From: Basidiobolus meristosporus CBS 931.73
Taxonomy: Eukaryota > Basidiobolomycota > Basidiobolomycetes > Basidiobolales > Basidiobolaceae
NCBI GenBank assembly: GCA_002104905.1
Contig: MCFE01000361.1
Location: 1-64,000 of the forward strand
Length of the DNA: 64,000 nt
Direction: 5' to 3'
This document shows, in pieces, positions 1 to 12,620 of the stretch (positions within the stretch are counted from its first letter, which is position 1; the number at the start of each line of letters is the position of its first letter). Made by a program: the position numbers and the translations under genes. The notes under the pieces were generated by a model, which was given only the letters and a program-made list of their open reading frames with translations, made no database searches and was not told where the DNA came from.

Positions 1-290
1 GGAGCGATGAAGTCATTCCACTAAAGAGTAATTCAATATGACCTGACAATATGTCTATTTGGCGCAGAGTTGTGTTTCTAGGCTAGATCATAGTCCTTGC
101 ATTCAATGACATCAATCGAGCAGTAAGTGTGTGTTAAATGAGATAACAATTTAAGCAAGAATCGGGTTGTTCGAATAGATCAGGTCCGATGTAATCTTAA
201 TCACCAGATGTTGGGTTCACATCATCATCCTGCAATATTGTATTTAAAGCACTCGAGCGGTTCTGCTACTGTGTGGGCTCAGTTCTCAAT

Positions 291-1527
291 ATGGCTTCTG
301 CATTAAAACAGCTTTCACAAAACTTTTGCCACAATGGCACTGTCACCAAATATTCTCATGCATCAGAGGTGCTTGGTTGCGAGATGAAATTCAATGTCTT
401 TTTACCAAAATCCGCCACTGCAGAAAGTAGAGTTCCCGTACGGAATCATTCCTGGCGAAACTTGCGAATCCAGAATCCGGGCTAACGTTTCGTGCTGCAT
501 TTACTAGTGTCTCTACTTCCTCTCTGGACTAACGTGCAACGAAGACAACTTCATCACCAAGGCTGGCGCCATTCCACACGCAGCCAAGCACAATATCGCT
601 CTTGTGTGCCCTGACACAAGTCCGAGTAAGTTGCCTCTTACAAGAAACCGTATTCATGTATACTAATGTCTTTGACTCCAGGAGGAGTTAACATCGAGGG
701 AGAAGACGACTCCTGGGATTTTGGAAGCGGTACGAGCGTTTGCTATTTCTGCCTCCACCGACATTATATCTTATATCCTATTTAGGTGCTGGGTTTTATG
801 TTGATGCTGTGGAGCCGAAATGGAGCAAGCATTATCGTATGTATAGTTATATCACCGAAGAGCTCCCTGCTCTAGTTAATCAGAGTTTACCCATTGATGG
901 GCAACGTGTCTCAATCTTTGGTCATTCAATGGTACACATTCTTGAGAATAGTTGTTATTCTTTCTGGGTGCTCAATTATTAATATCTTGGGCAGGGTGGA
1001 CATGGTGCTCTGATCTGTGCTTTGAAGAATCCAGGAAAGTATAAGGTGCAAAGGATTTTTGTTCTACCCGTTCCAATTGAGCAATTCACTAATGTAAACC
1101 AAACGCCACTCGATTAGAGCGTTTCTGCTTTTTCCCCTATCGCCAATCCTATCAACTGTCCATGGGGCAAAAAAGCATTCTCGGGCTATCTTGGTCAAGA
1201 TCAAGAAGCTTGGAAAGCATACGACGCCTCCGAGTTGGCCAAGAAGTACAATGGTCCTGTCCTGAATGTTTTAGTTGACCAGGTTTTCGCTTGTCCCCTA
1301 GACTGTAGTTGCTTACGGACATCTAATGACTTGCATTCTAGGGAACTGAGGATCAATTCTACAAGGATCAACAACTACTGGTAGAAAACTTCGGCTCAGC
1401 ATGCCAACAGAACAATATTGAGAATGTAAACATCCGCATGCAACCAAACTATGATCACAGCTATTGGTTTATTCAAACTTTTATCGAGGATCATTTGAAT
1501 CACCATGCCAAGCATCTGGGTGCTTAA
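291..1527 (+). CDS. ESD: S-formylglutathione hydrolase (esterase D family)
   Basis: Hydrolyses S-formylglutathione to formate and glutathione, the last step of glutathione-dependent formaldehyde detoxification in the cytosol. Seven exons: 291-437, 508-625, 682-729, 786-931, 995-1045, 1118-1282, 1342-1527, summing to 287 codons (286 aa), the usual family length. Seen: the family N-terminus ([12 protein letters not shown]), [19 protein letters not shown], the nucleophile elbow GHSMGGHGA split by an intron after M, the DQGTEDQF segment carrying the catalytic Asp and YDHSYWF with the catalytic His. The ATG at 291 is chosen because it gives the conserved family start; an in-frame GTG upstream is not used. 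There is no peroxisomal SKL end (it ends LGA). Family assignment is firm; all splice phases agree. Confidence 0.95.
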
Positions 1528-1711
1528 CTTTAACCTGAATCGATGTGTCACCATCGGTGGTCGCAGCTCATCAAATAAAGATCGCGCTCACGTGAGACAT
1601 ATCGTCATATTTACCTTTTGCACTTGGACTGCTATTTTACCGCTCTCATTGTTACTTGCTTAGCTCTATTTCCTCTAATATTATCCCTTATCGTTTTACT
1701 TGGTTATCGCA

Positions 1712-4211
1712 ATGAACAGGCTGTTCAGTTCAGCCCTACTTATCTACTCTACTTTTTCACTAATAACTGTTGAATCAACAACAACAGTAATTGACGTGAT
1801 TTCAGCTGATGCGCAATTCACGGAGCTGATCCGAAACCTTCAAAAAACAAGGCTAATCCCCTTAATTAACAGCCTTCCAAATTGCATGTTACTCGCCCCT
1901 ACAAATGAAGCATTTGCCAAACGTGGGTCGCTAGCTGAGCCGTGGGAGCTCATGTACCATATCGTTAATGGCACTACTTTTCTTGCCAAAGACTTTTATC
2001 CTGGGCAAATTATAGAAAGCGTTTTGAGTTTTAATGACACTTTGGGTGAGGGTGAAGGCCAACGTTTCAAGGTGAGCTCTGCCACGGAAACAGAGTCAGT
2101 ATCTTTTGGAGAGGTGAAAATCACTGTCCCCGACTTGATGGCCACAAGAGGTACTTCCATTCTATGTAGACAACTCCCAAGCCCAGAGTAATAAGCTATA
2201 CTGATTTGTAGGGGTTGTTCATGCTGTTGACGGTTTTATGACTCCGCCCAAGAACTTGGGTAATAGATACGAAAATCTTTCGTTCGGTCGCATTCACAAG
2301 AGCTTACACTTTTCTGTCAATCTATAGAATCTGTGATTGATCCTATGGCAGAGTATACGAAATTCAAGGAGCTATTAGGGATCGCCTCGATGTATGACAA
2401 GCTGAAGGAGGCACATCCACTCACCATGTTCTTGCCAGATAACAAGGAATTCGAAAGATTCAATGAGCTTGAGATGAAGTATTTAACTGGCAGCGCTGGA
2501 AGAGACGATCTGTCATCCATCTTATCTCGACATATTCATCCTGGACTGGTTTATACCTCAGACATCCCTCTGGGGGAAACTGAACGTGGGTTGATTTTCC
2601 ATTACGATTGATTGTACGTCAGCATTTACAGTTCTATATGTTTTAGTTGCGACGCTGGATGGCCAAAACCTGACCGTGACATTTACTTCGGACAACACAC
2701 TAAAGATTGACGGATCCACAGTCATCAAGCGAGATACCTTAGCATCGAACGGTGTCATCCATCACCTGGAGAATATGATGACGCCACCAGAATTCGAGTT
2801 TAATGCCAAGAAATACCTTCTCGCACTTAACTACACGAACTTTGTGGCGATGCTCACTGACGAAGGTTTTGAGGAGCTTATTACCGACAACAAAACGCCT
2901 CGTACTATTCTAGCGCCTCCGGATCATGTCCTTAATTTTGATGCTTTCAACTTGCCGCCAAAGGGATCACAAAGGCTGAAGGATATGCTCAAGTATCATG
3001 TCACGCAGGGAAAATACGCGATCAAGGACCTATACAATGGCCAGTTGCTCGCAACAGAAATGACCTCGGATCTACTTCGAGGAGCGAGCCAGCAGATTCA
3101 GGTAAAGAAGGAGGGTGAGGATGCCAGCTTCAACGACATCAGAATTTCTGGCGAGCCTGTTGAAATCGGAAACAGCATCATATATCCGATCTCTTTCATC
3201 CTACCAATGCCAAAGGATATTCTCGAATTAGCGGACAGCAACAAAGAACTCTCGGCATATCTATCTGCTGTTCACTCGAGCAAGCTCGACTCACTAGTGA
3301 AGGGCAGCAAGGCAGTCACACTATTTGTACCGAGTGACGCGGCGTTTGCTCATATGGGGATTGTGTCGGAATTCCTTATGCTTTCAGAGTCTACATCTGC
3401 TCTTCAGACAGTTCTACGGTATCATATGATCAAAGATATCGTGTATTCTAGAGATATAAGTGAAGGGGTTACTCAGTTCGATACTTTTTCTTCGAAGCCG
3501 CTGAACGTTTCCCGCACTGGAGAGAAGATATCTGTCGTAGGCGAGGTACTACTGGGCAGTCAAGATAGGGCTGAGGCGTCGGTTGTCGCCAAAGACGTTT
3601 TAACAACGACAGGTGTAGTGCATGTTGTTGACAGAATTCAGATCCCGTCAACCCTAGATATCTCTTTGCAATCGCTGATTTTGGGCAGCAAAGCTTCAGT
3701 ATTCTTGCGAGCCCTTGAACATGTCGGATTCAAAGATATACTCACCGGAAGCCAGTCTTACACGATCCTGATTCCTACTGACCAAGCGTTCTCCAACATA
3801 AACATGACTGAGTTGTACCGATCACCAGAGGCACTGAAGCAATTGGTGCAACTGCACATCATCCCCGATCAAGTGGAACATCTCAAGGACTCCGTCTCGT
3901 ATGAAACATTACTAGAAAATACGCACGTGGTCATTCACAAAGTCAACGGCGATCGGTTTGCAGTGCTGGTGGAAGGCGCACGCTACTACGATGACCAAGC
4001 ACAGATCATCAACACCGGAACCGGACGAAATGGCAGAGCATTCGTGATTGACCGAGTTCTTCTTCCCAGCGATAAAAATTCGGGTGCCACTGGATGGAAA
4101 TGGCTTGCTGCGGGAATCACCATTCTTTCGCTAGTTTTGCTGTGTGGGGTTGGATACCTCGGCTTCAGATGGTACAAGAGACGACAGAGCGGTTATGAGC
4201 CTATCAATTAG
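1712..4211 (+). CDS. Multi-FAS1 (fasciclin) domain type I membrane glycoprotein
   Basis: Four exons: 1712-2150, 2212-2259, 2328-2585, 2647-4211, giving 769 aa. The start is the ATG at 1712, followed by a hydrophobic signal peptide (SSALLIYSTFSLITV). About five FAS1 domains follow in tandem, each with the family endings of the type GVVHAVDGFMTPP, GVIHHLENMMTPP, GVVHVVDRIQIPS. A single transmembrane helix lies near residues 730-750 (LAAGITILSLVLLCGVGYLG), followed by a short basic tail (RWYKRRQSGYEPIN). Several N-x-S/T sites are visible. The third exon must leave at the GTGGGT donor at 2586, because the frame otherwise runs into a stop; this rebuilds the FAS1 motif LATLDGQNLTV. Fungal FAS1 proteins are cell-surface or vacuolar adhesion-like glycoproteins; the exact role is not known. 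Converges on the ABC transporter gene. Confidence 0.92.
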
Positions 4212-4437
4212 AACTGCTCAAACACCCAACGCTAGAATTACAACATTCGTTTATTTTCTATTGATAGTCAATAAATATGACGTTCGTTAAACCGTGCATC
4301 TCAGTGATGCTGAGAGGTGGACTGAAGGGGGATTATCGGATGTAGAAAGGGAGGTAAAGTAATATTACACAGTAAAGGCGGCCGTAACTATTTCACAAAC
4401 ATTTGACTGGGTCTGAGTGTGTGTAGCGAAGTGAAGG

Positions 4438-7400
4438 TTATTCAGCGTTGGCATCAGCGTCTTGGATGATTCGCAGGAAAACCTCCTCCAGGCTGGTTTG
4501 ACTAAGTCCCCAGTCGATGATACCATATTGGTGCTTGTTCGTCTCGATCTTCTCAAATAATACAGGGATGTATCCAGGCACTGGCATGAATTCGAACGAT
4601 GTGCTGGTGACAAAGCTGTCGATCTTCTTCCAACCTTCGGGTAGGAGACCCTCGATGAAACTGGAGGCCTGGGCCGACATGTTGGGGACACAATTGTACG
4701 TCAGTTTGAAGCCGTTGCCGTACACTTCTTTCAGTCGGAGTTGGGGACCAATGCATCGAAGTGTGCCATGAGCCATGATACCAATCCGATTGCATAACAC
4801 CTCCGCCTCCTCCATAGAATGAGTGGTCAGCACGACAGTTCGCCCTTGTTTCGCCTCACTGATGATGTCCCAAATCAAGCGTTTTACCTCTGGATCCAGG
4901 CCAGTGGTGGGCTCGTCCAAAAATACAACTTTGGGGGACCCGATCAGGGCGATGGCAATCGATAAACGACGCTTCTCGCCACCGCTAAGCCCTTTCGAGA
5001 GCCTGTCGCGGAATTTCTGAAGTGAAACGCTGGCTAGTGCTTTTTCAACTCGGGCCTTTTCTTCGGACGGTTTCACGCCCTTGAGTCGAGCATAGTAGAG
5101 CAAGTGTTCCTCGACCGTGAGATCTTCCCACAGAATATCATGCTGAGGACAGACGCCAGTACTCATGTACACCTGCTTCATTTCCGTCTCGACATCGAAC
5201 CCACCAAGGCAGGCCTGGCCTGAGGTGAGCTCGTATAGGCCAGTTAAGATACTGATCAGCGTGGTTTTACCCGCACCGTTTGGACCCAACAAACCAAACA
5301 CGATATTTGGCTCGACGGAGAAGGTGACATTCTTGACTGCCACTTTGTTGCCAGAATAGACCTTTCTTATGTTCTTCATTACCAGTGGAGATTGCTGGTC
5401 GTAGTTCCCATTCAATACTCGCTCCCTTTCTGCGCGAACGTCGTCATCCTCAAACATAAGCTCCTTGTCTTCTCTGCCAGAGGTGAATGGCAAATACTCT
5501 GCGGGCTTGCGCTTCTTGAAGCATCCTTTGAACATCCATGCGAAGATGAAATACCATGGCTTCCTGACCCCGTAGGCGCTAGGCAGGACTGCGATTAGAT
5601 AGAATGCAATCATCATGTATATGATCGTGCCTACGCCAAGAGCTATGAGAGACTTGGCTAAATCATCCGGATAGAGCATGTTTATGTAGGAGTAGGGCCT
5701 GGCCATAGTATCCAAGCTTGCCATGTTTATCACATGTAGTCCATGGTAGAATGCAAATGGAAGCCAGATATAATAGGCCGCAGGAGTATCGCCGTTGAAT
5801 ATCACTTCGAAGCCAAGGTTACAGATGACTCCACACAATACGATTAAGAAGGTGGTGACCAGTGCGGTTCGAGTCTTTCCAAAGAAGGCGCTAAGTAGAA
5901 ATGCGAGGGCGATCTGAGCGTGGCCCCACATAAACAGCAAAAATATGTAGACGAACGGCTGGGTTTGCGTGAAGATAGACATTCTAAAGCCAACTCCGGT
6001 GACAACGAAAATGATGCATGAGATGGTGTGGAGTGAGTAGAAATGCGCATAATGCGCGGTGTAATAGGCACGTGGACTGAGACCGTTCATTCTCATCATG
6101 ACCAGTATCCTATCCTCTTTCTCCTTCACTAAAATAATGACAAAGATCGGAAGCAGAAACGAGATACCGAAGGGGTACAAAATCCCTCCGATGAGACTAC
6201 CAACGGGAATGTCGATCTGCGAATTGAGAAGCTGGGGCATCACTCTGAATCCGTGGCTGATCCTTGCGTTTGCACCACTCGCAGTGCTTTGCAGAAAAGC
6301 AGTGCTGAGCTTGGTTTGCAGGGCCATATTTCTCAGCCCGCGCTTAGGATAGGTCTTCACCGCTTTGTTGATGCGAGAATTTTTCCCTATCTGCAGTGTG
6401 TAGTCCCAGTTCAAGTTATCGGGGCTAATCTCGTCGAACAGAATCGATCCCCACGGAAGTTCTCGATAAACATCCGTTATCCTTTTGTAATACGCCGGCA
6501 ATCTCTTTGGATTTCCTGGGATGTTGCCAATATTCCCTATCATAGTTGTCGCGTTGCGGATGCGACTTGTAAGCTCATTATTCACGTCGTCCTCAGTTCC
6601 AACCACCTTGTCGAAGTAGGGGGTGACCTGCAGTTGAGGCAGACTACCATTCTCGTACATTTGTAGGATATCTGCGGCGTTTTGAGGAATGGTTTTGGGC
6701 ATTTCTTTGATTGTGCCAAAGTCCACGAAAAAATTGGACTCCATCGAACCGAGAAGCCCACTGTTGTTCTGAGAGATCGAGCTCAGATCGCCAATGTTCG
6801 TGACCGGAAGCTGCATCACCTTTTGCCCTGAATTGGCTCCAGATTTATCGAGCACCAACGCCCATGGTAAGGTTTGCATCGAGGCAAGCATCGTCGGGTC
6901 CGCAATCATCGAATCCCCGAACCACCCACCATAAGGATCTGGCTTGAAAGTTGTGTCTTTACGGAGGGCAGCACTTACACCAGGGTTAGGCTCGTACGGC
7001 AATCTATATGGGTAATTGTGCTCGAACCAAAAGACACACGACTGCAGGTTGTCGGGGGACAAAGCGCTGAGTGCATTAAACCCAAGCCCAGTGACAAAAT
7101 AATTCAAATCATAGACTGGCCGCGGAAACTTGGAGTTTGGCACCTGGTCAGCTGGTGTGGTGGATGAATTGGATATTGCGTTGGGGAACCCAAATCTATC
7201 AGAGGCCATCACCGAGGAACACATCAAGTATTCTATCCACATAATGAATTAATACGCATAGCCTGTGCGAAGTGCGAAGTGCGAATTAACACATGCTTGC
7301 TTACCAGAAGGAAGAGGTGCATTTTTTCGTATAAGACTAGTGGCCACTATTCCAAGAATCCCGCCAATAGCCACCATCATGAACGGACACAGACTTATAA

Positions 7401-7480
7401 CGACAGATCGGTTAAAGACCTCGGAGAATCAGTCGAACCTTCTCTCTACTTACCTTAAACAACAGATGTTCACGAACCAT
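4438..7480 (-). CDS. Half-size ABCA-type ABC transporter
   Basis: Three exons on the minus strand: 7454-7480, 7305-7419, 4438-7232; 978 aa. The two small 5' exons restore the missing N-terminus: a 9-residue exon (MVREHLLFK), then a hydrophobic exon with the first transmembrane segment (FMMVAIGGILGIVAT). A long non-cytosolic loop with N-x-S/T sites follows, then about five transmembrane helices (from IGGILYPFGISFLL to IIYMMIAFYLIAVL). One ATP-binding domain follows with Walker A GPNGAGKTT, Q-loop CPQHD, signature LSGGEKRRLS, Walker B VVFLDEPTTGLDPE and the H-loop TTHSMEEAE. The ABCA regulatory C-terminus ends with TSLEEVFLRI. One TMD plus one NBD is the half-size arrangement known from plant ABCA2-12 and some protists and fungi; it probably dimerises and moves lipids, but the substrate is not readable. 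The first intron is only 34 nt (7420-7453). Confidence 0.93.
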
Positions 7481-8761
7481 TGTCTTTTCTGATAGGAGAC
7501 GGTTTTTCTTCCCTGGTTACATTGGAGTTAGGCCAAGGAGAAGATGAGGACAGCTTTACAAAAATCACTGTATACCAAGGCACGCAACTGATAACTCTTC
7601 CGTCCGGTATCATGATTGATGTATCTCTGCTCAGAGTTTATGCCTATTGAAGTAGAGGAACTAGTGCCACTGGAGGATATGTTCGAATCAGATTCTTTCT
7701 CTTTAGAAAGAATGGCCAGGACAAAATTAGCTCAGCTGCCCATCACACTGCGAGTACCATCAAATTGCTCTACCTTTTGAACCCGAGAGGAACTGTTGAT
7801 TGGAAGGGCTAGGGCTTGCAGTCATCCAGAAAATACGTGTTCACTTTACTGGCTGTGTTGAATAAAAATGCAAGCTGGTGATATTATGAAGGATTTACAG
7901 TCTATGATGGAAAATGCCAGTAAAAAGTATGGCCGAATTCAAGGCTTAAGTACTGAGATAGAACAAGGAAGTTTTATGATCATTAGAGTTGGGTTGTGTG
8001 ACTATTGCCGGAGTACGTAAAGAATAATCTACAGGGATCAGATATTAGCAGTTGTATGTGATGAAACCAAGGCGCCAGGCAGGAAAAATAGAATTCCATA
8101 CTCACACTTCTAAAAAGGTAGTGGCCGTTACCAGAACCGCAATTATGATGAAATAACTGTATGACTAGTATTACTCATTCGGGTGTCAATCCCACTGGTA
8201 TTACTCATTCAGGTCTATATCCAGATAGTAATAGTGAATAGCGTAGCATAAACAGGAAGCTGAACCGGAAGCGCAACAGGAATCCAATGGGTAAAAACAT
8301 CTGCCAAGAAGATGCGAGATCTAACTAAATAAGGCCCCACGAGGCAATACTTCATGCACACGCTAATTGGTCAGAAGATTGACTGCTCCTTCAGCGTACC
8401 TCCTATACCCAAAGAAACATCGAATAGCAGCGTGCTTCCTATACCCAAAGAAACATTGGAATAGACTTCTATGCCTAGGGAAATATTATAACATGCCATG
8501 CAAAATTCTGAGTGAGCTGGTTGCTAAATCGAGCATACAACGGTATATCTCTCGACCAGTTTGAATCTTCAGAAAATTCCAAGATACTTCAGAACTGAAT
8601 TCATCCATTACTTTAAAAATAGCTTACCAATTTATTATTAGGACCCGGTAAATAAGGCAATTTTCTTGGAATTCCGACCTCGCTTCTTTTTTTCTTTACT
8701 TCTCATGCTTATATAGCGTTTCCATCTTGACCTCGCGCACCCCTCCGCCCCTTGTTCCGGT
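7481..8761. other. Intergenic region without a convincing gene
   Basis: About 1.28 kb between the divergent ABCA and mucin genes. No open frame with family similarity was found. Short imperfect repeats are visible: TATTACTCATTC twice near 8170-8212, and the unit CTATACCCAAAGAAACAT twice with a diverged third copy near 8402-8490. The right part (8690-8761) should hold the promoter of the mucin gene and the left part that of the ABCA gene. A 46-codon open frame at 7868-8008 is noted among the rejected items. Confidence 0.6.
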
Positions 8762-9693
8762 ATGTTGAGTCGTACCATCTACCTTTTCTTTGCAATCCTC
8801 CTTCTGGGTAGACATCTGTTAGCATACCCTCAAGGTCTCTCCGATCTGGACTTGAAGGGAGTAAATAACACATCTGGCAACGCTAATATAGTATCGAGTC
8901 ATGATGATCCAAGCAAAAGTGTGGCAAGTGCAGATCCGATCGACCCTTCAGCAAACAATCACTTGAAGCCAACATCCGCTTCAGATAAGCCTGCCAACAC
9001 TCGAACAAGTGAAACACCCTCTCCTACAACCCCAACCCACACCACTCCCTCTAATAAGCCAACCTCAACTCCAACCCACGAGGCAACACCCACTCACGAG
9101 CCAATCCCTACTCATGAATCAACTCCAACCCGCCCAGATAACAACACGCAGTCAAAGGTCAACTCAGAAACCACGCCAAGTCATGAAGTCAACCCACCTG
9201 TACCCCATGATACTCGCAAGACCCCGACGTCACCTCCAACAACTATGCCTACCAAGGCTTCCGATAGTACATCTTCAGGCAAAAAAATCGTGCATTATTC
9301 GACAAGTATTGTAGTGATTACGGCCTCAGATAGTGGTATGCTTACCACTAAGCATGTCCTTACTACCATCACAAGTGACACAGAATCGTCCCTCAAGAGC
9401 CAATCATCATCGAACAAAGGTCGAACAACTGGTATAGCTGTTGGAGTGTCTGTTGGTGTTGCTGCAGTGCTGAGTGCGATTGGGATCTGGATATTCCGCA
9501 AATGGAAGCTATCGGTGAGGACTCTTCACATTACATAATCTTCGTTGTACAAAAGCATTCTAACCCACATCATCTCTAGCCGTCAAGGAATTTCAGGGCT
9601 AGACTGCGCAACAACGATCATTTCAAGCCCCCAACGCACTCCATTTTGGAGCGGGAATCGAATACCGTGTTCTTGCGTGAGCTCAACGAATAG
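8762..9693 (+). CDS. Ser/Thr-rich mucin-like single-pass surface protein
   Basis: Two exons, 8762-9514 and 9580-9693, 288 aa. A signal peptide (YLFFAILLLGRHLLAYP) is followed by about 190 residues dominated by Thr, Ser and Pro with repeated PTHE units (residues 90-120), then one transmembrane helix (GIAVGVSVGVAAVLSAIGIW) and a basic cytosolic tail. The second exon gives the tail its ending SNTVFLRELNE, a motif I recognise from fungal Mid2/Wsc-like membrane mucins; without the splice the frame would end after only a few residues. Such proteins are heavily O-mannosylated and often act as cell-wall sensors or adhesins. The role here is inferred from architecture only. Confidence 0.85.
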
Positions 9694-9974
9694 AGCACCC
9701 ATTTGATAATACTATAGATATTTCAGTTTTTCTCCTTGTGAATACACTCGATTTGGCTTGGCCCAAACTACATTTCTACTTTCCAATAAATGCCATGATG
9801 GTGACACCAACTATCAATGATCACCTGACAGCCTTTAATCTAAACTTGAATAGAAGTTACACTGTCACGAACATACATTCTGAATTTTCCCCCTTTGAAG
9901 CAAGTTGGTATCTAGTCCCCTAAAACGAGATACAATCGTATTAAACGCTTCGCTTGAATTCTGCTTCTGAAAAG

Positions 9975-11283
9975 ATGATTCAGCTTCTGAACACCCCATC
10001 CCAAGTCGCCAAAATGAAGAAAGAGGCCAGTTACGATCCTTACTTGGCTTCCGCAATGAATGAGCTTCGAGAAATACTGAATGTGGAAATGTATGTTGAT
10101 GTGGACAAGTTGAGACGTGCAGCACGCCACGGTATTCCGTCAGAAATACGAGGGGTCAGTTAGTACACACTGGTCACTAAGCGTACACATTAAATAAGCT
10201 TCATTTTCTCAGGAGGTATGGAAATTTCTGTTAGGTGTTGAACCAGCGGACCGTTGTATGTATAGTACCAGTTGGCGTTCCAAATCCATTTCACTAAAAC
10301 CAGCTTTTTTACAGCCCACGAGCTCTCTAACAGCAAGGCAAAGGCGGACGAATATGCGCAACTTGATAAAGAAAACTCAGAAAGTACAAAAAGAATACGG
10401 GGCGAAGTTACAAGATACTTGAAAAGACTCGGCAACCATGAGGAAACGGCCAGCCAGTTTTCCGTTTTCGAAAATGTGATCGGGGCATACTTGAATGGCA
10501 ACAAGAGTGTTGAATATTCCCCTGTTTTAGTGCACATGTGCGGACCGTTCGTTGAGTGCTTATCAGAGGAATGGGAGATATATTACTGCTTTGAGCAACT
10601 AATGTGCCTTATAAGTAAGTGGTTATCTGCTGGTTGATTTGGAATCCAAAGTTAATGCTAGCGATATCATTGCAGACGAATATTATGAGGAGAATGAAAT
10701 CAACGAGTGTGTCGCCAAATTTATAACATTGTTTCGAACGCTCTTGCCTGACCTGTATCCTTTCCGATTCAGGGACATGTTTGAGATACGCCCATCAAGG
10801 GCACAGCAGCCTTAACCATACTGTAAGATACAATTATTTCCAGGATGAAGAAGTGGATTTCAATGAGTGGGTCGCCTCGTGGAATTTAAATTTACTAGCC
10901 AAGGAGTTGCCGCTGGACTCTCTCTCGCGCCTGTGGGATACGTATTTCTGCGAAGCAAACTTTCTAGAACTGCACGTTTACGTCTGTCTGGGTGAGTCAT
11001 GTTCATGCTCATGTTACCTTCGTCTATGAACTGACACTCCATACGCCAGCTATCTTAACTTATTGCAAAGAGAATCTCGAGGACTTGGAGCAATCCGAGA
11101 TACGCACTATGCTGCTGAGGTTACCCGAGCTAGACATGGATCAGGTAATAATGCCATGCTATAGTTTGAGGTTGCGAGACTGACAACTAATGCATCCAAT
11201 GCTAGATTCTCCAGCAAGGCTTCAATTTGATGCACGAAATACAGGAGCGGGAGATATCCGACGGAGTAAACGGGTCCATGTAG
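9975..11283 (+). CDS. TBC domain Rab GTPase-activating protein
   Basis: Seven exons: 9975-10154, 10213-10255, 10315-10614, 10676-10754, 10828-10991, 11050-11144, 11206-11283; 312 aa with all phases agreeing. The protein is almost only a TBC domain: it opens with the motif GIPSEIRGEVWKFLLG and has the segment IRGEVTR, which fits the arginine-finger motif I-x-x-D/E-x-x-R. Later come LPLDSLSRLWDTYF and a short tail. The usual glutamine-finger Y-x-Q motif is not clear, so catalytic activity is uncertain. TBC proteins stimulate GTP hydrolysis by Rab GTPases in vesicle traffic; the Rab partner cannot be read. The small 79-nt exon 10676-10754 must splice to 10828 to give LPDLYNYFQDEEVDF. Converges with the next gene 171 bases away. 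Confidence 0.9.
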
Positions 11284-11454
11284 TTCAGGTCATTCATTCG
11301 TGGTTGGCGTCACTGGATGCTCACAATATCAGTTGAACATTTGCATTAAAAGATTTATTCCATTTTTAACATCGCGGATCTACTCAAATACTCGGCGATT
11401 CGCTTTGTAGAGCTATTTACATTCTTGTTCATACATCCAACCAATCTATTCCAT

Positions 11455-12238
11455 TCAATAGCGGATCCCTAATACTGCTATCGAGAAAAGGACGAATGCA
11501 AACATGACTGACCGAACCAGCCAATATTGGTATTTCTACCGGATCGGATTAGGAAATCGGTACTTGTTTAAATGGAAACAGAGGTGAAGGTTTACCTTTT
11601 CTGGTAGAGCACGAGGAAGCTTCGGCTCCGTGGATAACTTGCCGAGCTCGTTGAATTCCTTTTGTAGTTGCTTCAGTTGCAGACGCTTCTGGTGAATCCG
11701 GTTATCTCTTTCCTCAATCTCGTACACCACTATGAATAGATAACCAGCTGTCAAGGGAATGTCTTCAGCTATTGTGACACGAGGTAGGGCATACCTTGGG
11801 TGCGAACCACCGAAAATTCCAGTAGCTTGAGTTTAATGGCGAGGATTTGATATTCTAGACATAGTACTTCATTACCCCGCTCAACGAGTTGCTACATTTA
11901 CACGGCAGAAGCAAAAATCAGCCAGGTCGATGAGATGTTAGGTAGAGTGGAGGCGCACACAACTAACGTGGCTCTTTGCACGAAAGAGCAACCTGAATAA
12001 ATACCTGATCTTCAACCATCAGCTGATTGATCATATCAAAGTAGCAGCATTTTTCCTGTTGCAGCCGTTTGAATTCCTGAGCTATGTTGTTGAACTCGAC
12101 CTGAGGGTCGATCCGGGAAACCTTTTCTTTGGATAGGGAAAGGGCCATCGGAGGCTTTAGTAAAAAAGAGGCGGTGTATCGTGTGGGTTTAGGTAAACTA
12201 GGGGGGCGAGAGGTTTCTAACAGAGTGGCTACTTTCAT
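11455..12238 (-). CDS. Small coiled-coil protein with C-terminal membrane anchor, unrecognised
   Basis: I do not recognise the family. Four exons on the minus strand, 12005-12238, 11795-11891, 11596-11729, 11455-11535, sum to 182 codons (181 aa) with consistent phases. Residues 1-45 are basic and Ser/Pro rich; residues 45-150 are charged heptad-like helices (EFKRLQQEK, LEYQILAIKLKLLE, ERDNRIHQKRLQLKQLQKEF). The last exon encodes a hydrophobic segment (VMFAFVLFSIAVLG) ending IRY, so the protein looks tail-anchored with its coiled coil in the cytosol. That architecture resembles SNARE-like or organelle-tethering factors, but there is no sequence evidence for a specific role. Splice acceptors were chosen by phase and by absence of stops. 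Confidence 0.7.
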
Positions 12239-12620
12239 TGTGTCTCTTTAAGAACCTAAAGTTCAGATAGGCGATCGCTCTAAAGATACCTGGTGTGTTG
12301 CATGTACGCGATATCACGAGAAGTACGAGGTACGACTTTGTGCTTGGTTGAAAAAAGGGAGAATTTTCTGGGCAAAAATGTGGGGGACACCATTATCAGA
12401 GACTGGATATATTCTTGAAATCACAATCACAACTGACTCCTCGATAATTCATCATCACAATTGACCCATCATATTACTCCCCCCCCCTTGATTCCTTCCT
12501 TCTGTCACGGATTAGCATACAATGCTCTGATAATTTATTATCCAGCTGAATCATGGGATGATGTTTGTAAAAATGCTCCTAAAAAATCTACATCGAAGAG
12601 CGTTCATATCACAACTCCAT
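12239..12620. other. Intergenic region between two minus-strand genes
   Basis: 382 bases holding the promoter side of the coiled-coil gene and the 3' flank of the Mak11 gene. A run of nine C lies near 12480. The TCC-rich tract at its right edge (about 12625-12665) is the coding sequence of the acidic Glu tail of Mak11 read on the other strand. No further gene seen. Confidence 0.6.

Noticed and set aside
4365-4691. Overlapping open frames on either strand within the ABCA gene and in other large genes
   Set aside because: Alternative frames of well supported coding sequence without any motif of their own.
7868-8008. 46-codon open frame (MKDLQSMMENASKKYG region) in the gap after the ABCA gene
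   Set aside because: Slight resemblance to BLOC1S2-type coiled coils, but no flanking exons with good splice sites or matching segments could be found; too short to call a gene.
8395-8490. Possible CRISPR-like or microsatellite array
   Set aside because: Only two clear copies and one diverged copy with unequal spacing; eukaryotic intergenic DNA, not an array.
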